NCBI GenBank assembly: GCA_029379385.1 | Contig: CM055617.1 | Span: 16,500,679-16,564,678, forward strand | Direction: 5' to 3' | DNA length: 64,000 nt | Origin: Quillaja saponaria | Lineage: Eukaryota > Streptophyta > Magnoliopsida > Fabales > Quillajaceae | Shown: in pieces, positions 48,010 through 57,827 of the stretch | Layout of the letters: every line of letters begins with the position of its first letter | Numbering within the stretch: position 1 is the first letter of the stretch | Program-made: the position numbers and the translations under genes | The notes under the pieces: generated by a model | The model's input: the letters and a program-made list of their open reading frames with translations, nothing else | Databases searched by the model: none | Told to the model about the DNA's origin: nothing

Positions 48010-48898
48010 AAAAAGTACTTTGATCCCTATTTATAAGAATAAATGAAATATTCAAAGTTGCACAAATTATAACGGAATAAAATTTGTAAGTCATACAATG
48101 AAGCTTTGGAATAGAGTGATTGAATGCAGGTTTAGAAATGAGACTCTAGTTTATGAGAATCAATTTGGCTTTACATCTGGAAGATCTACAGTGGAGGCTA
48201 TTTTCTTACTTAGGAGATTAATGGAGAAATATAAAAAAAAGAAAAAGGATCTTCACGTGACCTTTAGTAATCTAGAAAAAAATGTATGATAGGGTGCCAA
48301 AGACAAGTTTTATGGTAGGTTCTTGAGAAAAAGAAAGTTCCAACTAAATATGGGAGTAATGACTAGGATGCGGACCATAAATGGTATGACTGGAAAGTTT
48401 CTGATCATGATAAGTGTTCACCCAGGTTCATATTTAAACCTCTATCTATTTGCTTTAGTCACGTATGAACTTACTTCAGCTATTTAGGATAGGGCTCTAT
48501 GGTGCATGCTGTTTGCCGATGATATTATGATGGTAGATGAAAATAAAGAAGATTTAAATTCTAAACTAGAATTATGGAGGAATATGTTAGAAGATCCATA
48601 TAAAGGTGGAGATAGCACCTATAGAAGAGAAAATGAGGGAGAATCGCTTACGTTGGTTTAGACATATCCAATGTCAACCCGTGGACTGCATAGTTAGGAA
48701 AGGTGACTTAATGTAAATGGAGGTGTTAGACGTAGTAGAGGGAGACCAAAACTTACATGAGGGGGGCAGTCATTGAGAATAATATGACTGCTTTAGGGAT
48801 TACAGAAAATGATGCATTGGATCGATACAAATAGAGGAAAAGAATTCATATAGCCAACCTTAACTAGTTTGGGATTTAAGGCTTAGTTGAGTTAAGTT
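48010..48898 (+). pseudogene. RTE LINE ORF: reverse transcriptase and C-terminus, disrupted
   Basis: Direct continuation of the left half: 'IPIYKNK', then 'SHTMKLWNRVIE' (near 48090), 'QFGFTSGRST' (near 48161), and the catalytic FADD (Asp-Asp codons at 48518-48523). After about 48595 a deletion joins to the C-terminal block 'APIEEKMRENRLRW' (near 48614), as also seen at 59030 on minus. A frame change occurs near 48285. Confidence 0.9.
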
Positions 48899-48908
48899 GG
48901 TTAATGGA

Positions 48909-49544
48909 GGACTCAACTTGCTTATCTTTCTTTTTGCTAAACATGTTTCTATCTGTCCTGCAAACTCACAGATGAAGGGAGCCCCCTAACCTTTAAGTTT
49001 TCTTTTGTTATATACAATAATTGTTTTTAACCCCAAGATTTGTCTTCATATTAGTTTGTATTTGTTTATTGAGCATAATTGTTGATTTTTTCAGTTCTCA
49101 TTATAAAATAGGTAGCTTTTTAATTGAAAAGTTTATTCTTTTTCAATTTACAATTTGGTAGTTGGAGAAGTTGTTATTGTAAGTCTTGGAAATATAAGAA
49201 ATATGCAAGGCATGAGAAAGAGAAGAATGAAGTAAGCAACAAGAGGTAGGTAGCTCACACTTTTACACACTTTTCAAACTATGTGAAAGGGGAAAGACGA
49301 TCTTCTAAGGTTGATATTTGCAATGTCTTTTCATTGTCTCCCTGATGAAATCAATATTCTTTAAAAGATTTCATATAGCTTCCCATAGTGGCATTACCTT
49401 TAAAACTTAAACCTTCACTTATCTAACTTTTTCTACAATCCATTGTCTTACTCTCTTAAAGGGAGCACTGCTTTATTTTCTCTTGCATCACTTCTCCTTT
49501 TTTAATTAATTCAACACACAATTTCATTGCTTATTTTTCTAACA
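48909..49544. other. Intergenic sequence upstream of the ERF pseudogene
   Basis: No coding sequence seen. The last ~150 bp (49400-49544) are C/T-rich and look like a former plant promoter/leader. Confidence 0.4.
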
Positions 49545-50036
49545 ATGTCATCCCTCAAAAACTTAGGCATGTGTTCTCAAGGATATGAAACAAATCAATT
49601 ACAAGAGCTTACTCTAACTTGATTAAGGCAGGTAAAACATAAAAGAAGCAGACCCTTGTAGCAATGACAGTTTTTTGGCATGAGAAATGGCTTTTGGGAT
49701 AAGTACACTGCTGAAATTATAAACCTTACAACTAATGAAAGTGTTTGGCTTGGTACATTTCAGATAGCTGAACAAGCAACTCTTGCTTATGGCACAACTG
49801 CCCTGCTCAAGAGAGGCTAACAAGCAGTAACCAACTTTAAATCCTCTAACAATACTAATCAAAGTTTTGAACTTAATGTTCATCCTTCCAACATTGACAC
49901 ACCCATTCAATCTAGTAACAGTAAATGTAGATGTTCTAAAACTACATTGGAGTCATCTAAGGATGAAAATTTCTTTTCCTTAGTTGATTCAAACTCAAGC
50001 TACTTAGAGTGTATAGTTTATGAGATTTGTTTGTGA
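49545..50036 (+). pseudogene. AP2/ERF-domain transcription factor pseudogene
   Basis: Intact relatives bind GCC-box or related DNA in the nucleus. From ATG 49545 a single frame runs 164 codons to TGA 50034-50036 with no frameshift but four internal stops (49620, 49659, 49665, 49818). Between about 49674 and 49842 it reads as an AP2 domain: GMRNGFWDKYTAEI corresponds to the family's GVR...WGKYAAEI, then VWLGTF with the exact spacing, 'AEQATLAY', and 'KRG' stop 'QAVTNF'. The Ser/Asn-rich tail is uninformative. ERF genes are usually intronless, so lack of introns does not prove retroposition. Only point-mutation decay is seen. The subgroup is not determined. The minus-strand frame at 49623-49910 is its antisense shadow. 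Confidence 0.8.
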
Positions 50037-50764
50037 TCACCTTCTAATCTTATTAATGTAAAATCAAAGGAAAACAATATAAGTATCACATATGATAAAA
50101 CATATAGTATGCAAGTGCTATCAAACAGTGGCAACTTTTTTAACACCTTTGGACTACTAATTAAGAGGTGAAAGGTACGTGATCGATTTTATTGCATCAA
50201 TACATAAATTCATGTTGAATTTTAAAGGAGTAAAAAGATATTTATGACTGTGTGGTTTTAAATCTTAAAATGAATCTGCATATAGGGTGAATAAAATATA
50301 TCATATGTTAGGTAGAAAAATGATAGAATAGTAATTTTGCTCACATATTAGGATAATGAAAGAAAGGAATATAAAATAAGTTAAAGATAAATTGTAATTG
50401 TCCAGTGTCAGTCCAATATAGGATGAATAGGTATAAGTCAAGTATTTAATTGAAAACTAAGAAATTAAGGACTAAAATAGAAAGAACAAAAACTCAGGGG
50501 GCAAAAGTGAAGTTTTGGCAGAAGCATGCATTAAATAGGAGACAAGTGTATTAAATGGAGGAATTAAAATGTCTCTAAAACCATGGCACTAGGCCACAGT
50601 TTAGGAAAAGACTTGCTTTCATTAAAGTCAAATGTTATCAATCAAGTGTAATGGATCTTTTTGTATAGACTTACTTTCATCTTTTTTAATATATTTACAT
50701 TCACCATGTGTGAAGACTGGCACACTCCATATGGAGATATGACTAATCGAATGCATAAACACCC
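50037..50764. other. Intergenic spacer
   Basis: AT-rich. No gene or terminus recognised between the ERF pseudogene and the LTR fragment that starts near 50765. Confidence 0.4.
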
Positions 50765-52755
50765 TAAACTCCTGTAGTCCTAACTTCAAACGAAAAAAAA
50801 AAAAGGCACACAAACACTATCTAAACATAAAAGTTCAATGAAACCTTTGTAAAAGTAAATATATATTTATCGAAAAGGGTAGTTTTTTTTTATAAAAAAA
50901 TTCGGCAAAGGTTCAATCATTCCCGAATAATACAAACATAACAACATCTTGATTACAACACATACATGGGGAGCTCCGCTCCATCCAAATCAAAGAAAGA
51001 CAACAAAACACAATGTCCTACAAATCAAAATTTCATAACATCAAGCCCTGATGTGACTGCAGTGCTTCAGCCTTGGGCTTCAAGTATGCAACCTTATATG
51101 AGTACCTTATCACAGTAGCTATCGGCAAGTCAAGATCCTGCTAGAGGAGTTTGAGAAGAACTTGGAGTTAAAAAAATTCATAAATGAAAGAGGAGTAAGT
51201 TATAAAGACTCAGTGGGTAAAAGATGCACTGAAAGGGTACTAGCTTCAACCATCATACAATTATAAAACATTCTCTTAATAAATTCATATTGACATGTCT
51301 TCCAACACAATTACTTTACACACATATATATATAATGCAAAACTAACATAGCTGACAAATAATCATATCTCAAACAAATCAAGAAAGCAACTAAATAGCC
51401 AATATTCTTAGTAACTCAGTACCCGCACACTATATTTATATATCCTTCGTAGGGCCTTTTGCTCATGTACACCAATAATACATAAACTTCCATCATAACC
51501 TACCCGGGGTTGAGTTACTCGAATATTTTTATTCGAATATCAAATAACCAAATAAAATATATCCTAGGTGCACCCGGATTCTAACTCACATTAAAAATGA
51601 AATCTTTGGCCCTATTAATCATATACAAGTGTTCACACCAACACACATCACACAACACACTAAATAGAAAAATTTCAAAGATGTAATATTCTTACCACAC
51701 AATCCAACTCAATGCATTGAACACCCTCGCTCAACTTTTTTATACATATATACAAACATTACAAAACACAACTAATAACCAAAAGGTGGTATCTTTCACT
51801 CATAACTTTAAAGGTGTTGCTTGAGGCTTCCTCTAGGGTCCAAAAGACTCCCTAAGCTAAACGTTATGTTTTAAAGATGAAATTGCATTTTCCAAGTATC
51901 ATTTAGTTTGTAAATTTCATAGGTTATAAGCCCCTAATCATAAAACTTGCAAATATTAAGTTCCATTCATTAGACTAAATTTCACCTCTTTAAGGCATTT
52001 TGTCAAACACCTTAAGGGTACCATTTTATTCCAATTTATATATATCTAGCTGATTGTATATAAAATAAATAAAAATAATGCTAACTCTTAAACCCAACAC
52101 TATCCATAATTCAAACATTAAATTTAAAGCTGGATTAACCATTTAGAAGTAATCAAAAGCTTCAATCATAGAAGTTCAACAACAACCCAACACTAAATCC
52201 ACCATTTTCATCACTTTCACCCTTTAATCATACACTTCCATTCACACCCACTCAAACCCTACACCTAATCCTCAACAAAAAGAAAATGAATAAATTACAA
52301 GAAAATAAGAGAATAACTTGGATTTGAGGTAGTTGGAAACTACCCCAAGCAAAAGTTGGCCAAGCAGTTGTTGGAGAGCTACTGCATGTGGCTTGAGCTG
52401 CTGCGCGACTGGCTGCTAGAGTCTCATGGCTGGAAGGAAAAACATGAATTAGGCAAGGCAGGGCTAGATGGAAGGCCACAATAGAGCTGAATTCAAGGTT
52501 GAGCTTTGGCCTTAATGGAAAAACTTGAAAAGCCGAGAAGTAGGGGAGGAAGGCCACGAGAAAGGAAAGAAAAGTGAAGGGAAAAAAAGTAGGAAAATAA
52601 GAAAAAGAAAAAGGAAAAGTCAAAAAATAAAAAAACAAATAAAGTGAATATAATATGTATACTTACTTTTCTTTCTTTTATTTTTGTTTTGTTTAATTTT
52701 TTTATGTATTTGTTGTTTTTTGTAACTAAAAAGTTACACAATATCTCTAAAACTT
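50765..52755 (-). mobile_element. 3' LTR of chromovirus 1 (family A), truncated at both ends
   Basis: Minus orientation. The left ~60 bp of the canonical end is missing (it begins within 'tagtcctaacttcaaac', compare 865-900). The module 'ggggagctccgctcc' is near 50970, 'gatgtgactgcagtg' near 51050, and a decayed stem-loop near 51195. The purine block is at about 52430-52640. The right edge lacks the TGTTATAACCC tip but passes into pol sequence of the same element, so it is the 3' LTR belonging to 52756-57827. Frames at 52252-52741 (-) are the low-complexity leader. Confidence 0.75.
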
Positions 52756-52908
52756 AATGTTATGAATACATCCTTTACCTGAATCATCCAAAAAGTTATA
52801 GATATTGTTGCCTCATTGTTTCTTCGAGTTCCCAAGTGGCTTCTTGTTCATTATGATGTTGTCAGATGACTTTCACTGAAGGAATGGTCTTTGATCGAAG
52901 CTTATGGA
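52756..52908 (-). pseudogene. Chromovirus 1 pol, extreme C-terminus
   Basis: Matches 60650-60785 of chromovirus 2 ('cctgaatcat', 'agatattgttgcctcat', 'gtggcttcttgttcattatg'). On minus it encodes the chromodomain-like C-terminal motif of Tekay/Del pol (HNEQE region). Cut from the rest of pol by the plus-strand solo LTR at 52909. Confidence 0.8.
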
Positions 52909-55900
52909 TGTTATAACCTGAGGTCGCGACATTGAGTTTCATATATAATGTATAAATTTTAGTTACAAAGTAATAAATAAATAAAAAAATTAAAATGAAT
53001 AAATAACAATGCGATTAATTATGGTATAATCTTATATGTTACAGTACACGTTTTTAAAAAAAAAAATGTTTGTATGTAATTGGTCGCAATGTGAAACTTA
53101 ATTATCTCAATACTTGAATAAACTCATATATATATATATACACACGTACATATTAACCTGTGTGTAATAAAAGAAATAATTTCCACCACCTTATTGACCA
53201 ACTTTTAACTTAAAAATTTTCTTGCATAATTTATATGGAGGAGTGTAATAAGTGTGTAAATAAAATAAACTAGAATTTGTATATATATATATATATACAC
53301 CAAATAATTTAATTCTTGAATTGGATTTTACTTTCCTAATTTTTTTGCTTATTCTTCCCTTTTCCTCTTCACTTTCTTGATTTTTCCTCCCCTTTCTTGG
53401 CTGTTCTAGACTTTTCTGCTCTGCCTCCTTCTCTTGCTGATCCAAAATCTCTCCCTTCCTCATGAGGAGTTGAAGCTCGGCCATGGACACCCTTTCCTCT
53501 ACTGTGAAGTTTCTCCTTCCAACCGTGGCCTAGCTTGTGTTCCAGTCGTTCATTGTGTAACCCCTTCTTCTCGTCGACGATCCTACCCTTGCAGCAGCTA
53601 GGTGTGGCTTGCTAGTGGCTATCTAGCAGGTTAGATGGCCATGGAGTCTCTCATCCCCCACTGCCACGAATTTCAGCAGAGGTGGAAGGGTGTTGGTGCC
53701 ATGGTGAGCAGTAGGGGATGTTCCTGCTAGAGGTGCTGTAGCTGGACTTGCTTCCTTTCTTCCCCTAGTTGTAGCTCACATTGAAGGGGGTGGGTATGTT
53801 CCAGCTGCAATTTGGGGCAGCAAGACAGCAACATCCCTGCTCTTTGACGTTTGGGACAGTAAGTCAGCCATACTCCTATTCTTTGATAGCTTGGTTTGTG
53901 GTAAATGTCTAGATATTTCCTTGTTTTATTTTCGTTTATTTTCTATATTGTTGATGTTGATTAAGAGGTTAGATAATATGTTGGGTAAGTTGTGAATGAT
54001 AAGGACTTAGAGCTAGGTTTTTTTTTTTTTTTTTTTTTTTTGATTGTGTTAATTAAAGATTTGAAATTTAGGAAGTTGGGAGGATGAATTAATTATAAGT
54101 TAAAGTTGAACCATAAAGGTGGATGTGGGCTATTGTGAAACCTTTGTGATCTAAGTATTGTTAGTATGTTGATTAATTGGAATTGTTCACATTGATGAAC
54201 ATTGGAATTGTTCACATTGATTAACATTGGAATTGTTAGTATTGTTAAATTTACATAGTATAGTGATTAAGTTGGATAGGTATATATATAGATATACATA
54301 CACATTAAGGGAAATAATTTATGCACCCAAGGTGTTTGATAAAATGTTTACAAGAAAACTAAGTAGAACTTTGTAATTAAAACTTGGTAAATTTAAGTCT
54401 TGATGGCTAATTGTTTTAAAAATTTGAATAAGAGTTCATAACAAGAGCAAAGGGTTGGTGGATATATTGAGTTAAGGAATGAATGAAAGTGAGTAGTGGA
54501 TGTGATCAAAGGAGGGTTAGTTGGGAATAAAGTGTGGAAAATGAGAGTAAGTGGTTTTGAAGGGGAGCAGGGGGCAGATTTCTTGAGTAACAGAAATTTG
54601 GTACTTCGAGTGTCATCAAGGCAAAATTAAATTAAGATTTCAAAAGATAAAATTTAGCTTCTGCTCTTGAAATGTTTTTTGCAAAATTTTGTAGCTTGGT
54701 TCCAACTATGATATGAATTAGAGCCATTAGACTCCGGCTAGTTCATGCAGGATTTTTAGTGCCATATTTTCGGTTCATGTAAGAAATTGAGTAGGTTCAA
54801 GACTGATTTTAGGAAAAGTTTCTAATTAATAAAGATATATATACTTGTCTATTAAGAAACCCAACAAACGAAATTGGATTTTGTTGTTCTTAGACAAAGT
54901 TATGTCTGATTAACTAAGGTTAGGTCAGAGCTGTCAAAATCTTGCATTTTGCAAAATTTGATGCAAATTCAAAGATTAAACTGTATTGATATACAAATCT
55001 AAAAATTACAAGTGATATACCATTATAAAGATAAATGTTTCTAGTATTTTAAAAAATTTACAAAACTGGATTTGAAATTTTTGAGAGAAAAATATGACCG
55101 TTAAAGTGGACACTGGTCCAAACCCCAAGTTTAGACAATTTCATCATCTCTAACTCACTAAGTGCTTTCTATCTTTTTAATGGTTTCTTCTATCCTATGC
55201 ATTCTTAAGAAATTTAAATTTTCTTTTCATTATTAACCCTATCACATAAAGTCTAATTTATATTAATTGACATGTAATAGCTTAATGGAAAATTTTCGTA
55301 AAAAAACCTATACAAGTTGAGAAAGAAGCTTAGTAATTAAAAGATTATAACAATAACGTTTATGAACTAAGTATCATTTGGGAATATGAATTTCAGTTCT
55401 AGATTCTAATGTGGACCTGATAAGACGCGTGGACGCAAGTATGAGTAACGAATAGAATCGGTTACGGGTGAATGGTTAATTGTTGCCTTTAGGGGCTAGA
55501 TTATTATGTTCAATTGTATGTGTATTTAAATAAATATGCTAGTGCAATATTTTAATAAGTTAGTTGAATTATTCCTGTTTGAAATTGTCTATGGTTGATA
55601 AAGGCCAACACATAAAAGTTTTTTTGAGAAATGATTTTATCTCGAAATTAAGATCCAAGTGCACCTAGGATATTCTGATTTAAAATCATGAGAAATTTTG
55701 ATTTTGATAATTTTATTTTATTTTTTAAAATTGAGTTCTCAACCATGGTGGGACGGATTGTGTACGGAGATTAAGTTGTTCTGCGGGTGCGTAAATGCTT
55801 AATATGGGGTGATAATGTTGTGCCAGGCTAAGTCACTCGTTAGCCCTTTGGTTGCTTTGTTTGATATTACTGCTCTGATTAATTTGTGATCTTGTGTTTC

Positions 55901-56709
55901 ATGTAAATTGTGAATTTATGACGATTATAATGTAAATTGTTTCATGTAAGTTGTTCTGCGGGTGCGTAAATGCTTAGTATGGGGTGATAATGTTGTGCCA
56001 GGCTAAGTCACTCGTTGGCCCTTTGGTTGCTTTGTTTGATATTATTGCTCTGATTAATTTGTGATCTTGTGTTTCATGTAAATTGTGAATTTATGACGAT
56101 TATAATGTATACGTGTAATGTGCATTAAGGTATGAACAATGTTATATGAGGTTATTGTATAAGTTATACGTTTGTGTTGGGTGATGCTAATACTCTTTAA
56201 GTACGATTTTCCACTCACGGAGTCATTCCTCTTTTGTAGATTTTTTTTAGTAACAGGAGTTCGGTACATGGCGTCGCCGAGCTTGTGACTCGCCGATTGA
56301 GTATGACAATGTAATTCAGGATCTCAGACTTGAAGTTAAAGGATGAAAGTTTGCAGTCACACTAGAATTGCGAAGTGTCTAATTTCGAACAATGAAAGCG
56401 TCTAGTTATTTGTCTTATTTATCATATGGATGGAGCGGAGCTCCTTATTATTGTTGTGTGAAATTAGGAGCATATGTATTTGTATTTTGAGGCATGTTCC
56501 ATATTGCTGGGAATCTCTGCCAAAATTTTCAGTAACTTGTCAATTATTACAAGAAGTAAATTTTTCCAGAGAACTTCTGATTTAGAAAAGCTACTGTTAT
56601 TCTTTAGTTAGGTCATGAGTCAAGTTTGTTACTTTGTTTCAAATTCAGGCTTACGGTGGATTGGTTACCCAATCTTCCAGCTAATTATCCCTCCGTGAAG
56701 GGTGTAACA
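52909..56709 (+). mobile_element. Solo LTR, family A, perfect TSD, inside chromovirus 1 pol
   Basis: 3801 bp from TGTTATAACCTGAGGTC to CCGTGAAGGGTGTAACA. Perfect 5-bp TSD, atgga, at 52904-52908 and 56710-56714. Flanking pol sequence is collinear with chromovirus 2 when the LTR is removed. The pyrimidine block is at about 53330-53480, a T22-25 run at about 54020, 'gagcggagctcc' near 56431, and 'gaggcatgttcc' near 56491. Confidence 0.95.
55776..56110. repeat. 175-bp tandem duplication within the solo LTR
   Basis: ttgttctgcgggtgcgtaaa occurs at 55776 and again at 55951. The copies are nearly identical through 'gacgattataatgta'. Other family-A LTRs have this segment only once. Confidence 0.92.
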
Positions 56710-57827
56710 ATGGACTTGTCTATCTATGATTGCCACTGGTCGCTCCACATATGTTAAATTCTTATCTACTAGTACTTTTTGGAACTACAGGACATGAGAT
56801 TCATTAAAAAGCGCATGTACCTTGTCCATGTCCAGCGGTAATTCCAGCTTGTAAGCTACAACTCCTACTCAATCCAAAATCTAGAAAGGTCATATAAACC
56901 TAGGGTTCAGCTTCTCTTTCTTGCTAAATCTCATTGTGCCTTTAAAAGACGAAACCTTCATAAACACATGATCTTTTCAACGATTGTATGCATAAGACTT
57001 ATGTCTACTTTGAGTCATCCTCAATCTATCACAGATAATTTGTACTTTCTCTATAGCATTCTGAATTAACTTTGGTCCTAGTAATTAGTGCTCACCAATT
57101 TCAAACCGTCCAACTGAAGATTTACACTTTCTTCCATACAAAGCCTCAAATAGTGCCATCTAAATGTTACTATGATAACTATTGTTGTAAGCGAACTCCA
57201 TAAGTGACAGGTGCTGATCCCAACTCCCTTAAAAATCCACCACACAAGCTCGCAATATATCTTCTAAAGTTTGTATAGTTCTCTTAGACTGGCCATTAGT
57301 TTGAGAATGAAAAATTGTACTAAATAGTAATTGAGTACTAAGAGCTTCTTGAAAGGATTTCCAAAACGCCATTGTGAACTGAGCGCCTCGGTCTGAAATG
57401 ATGGAAATAGGTACTCCATGCAATGAAACTATCTCATCCAGATACAACTTAGCATACTGATGTGCTGAATATATAGTTTTCACCTAAAGAAAGTGTGCTG
57501 ATTTAGTCAATTGATCCACAATTACCCAGATTGAGCCATAACCCCTAAAGGTCATAGGAAGTCCTATTACAATATTCATGGTAATTTTATCTTATTTCCA
57601 CTCCATAATATCTATTCTTTGTAACATTCCCGTGGGTTTTGATGTTCAACTTTCACCTGCTGGCATACCAGGCACTTGGGAACAAATTCCGCTATATCCA
57701 TTTTCATACCATCCCACCAATAGAAGAACTTTTTCAAGTCATGATATATTTTGGAAGAACCAGGATGCATCACATATGACGAGCAATGAGTTACATCAAG
57801 AATCTTCTTTCTCAATTTAGGATTAGA
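56710..57827 (-). pseudogene. Chromovirus 1 integrase region (Tekay/Del-like)
   Basis: Minus strand. The zinc-binding H2C2 domain (complement of 57612-57827) shows H...H-P-G...C-L-V-C. The integrase core is at 57229-57483: ISDRGAQFT supplies the second catalytic Asp, and exactly 35 residues later the expected Glu is Lys (GQSKRT instead of GQSERT). The C-terminal part continues to 56710 and, past the solo LTR, to 52756. Stops separate the frames. The N-terminal side is cut by the LTR of chromovirus 2 at 57828, so the apparent frame at 57612-57917 is a chimera of pol and LTR. Confidence 0.88.

Larger units (their letters stand above)
42076..48898 (+). mobile_element. RTE-clade LINE, near full length, split by a solo LTR
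   Basis: Flanked by a 10-bp TSD, ggttaatgga (42066-42075 and 48899-48908). The 5' region (42076-42310) contains 'ggggcgtaacccttttagcg' and 'ctgcaccggaccgc'; endonuclease and RT follow. The 3' end is 'ctagtttgggatttaaggct' then 'tagttgagttaagtt', the conserved RTE tail also seen at 58760 and 23140. Without the LTR at 43839-48009 the element is about 2.65 kb. The coding region has many stops. Confidence 0.9.

Noticed and set aside
49623..49910. 95-codon minus-strand frame
   Set aside because: Shadow of the plus-strand AP2/ERF pseudogene, where the domain motifs are on the plus strand.
57578..57820. 80-codon plus-strand frame
   Set aside because: Antisense to the chromovirus integrase zinc-binding domain, which explains the conservation.
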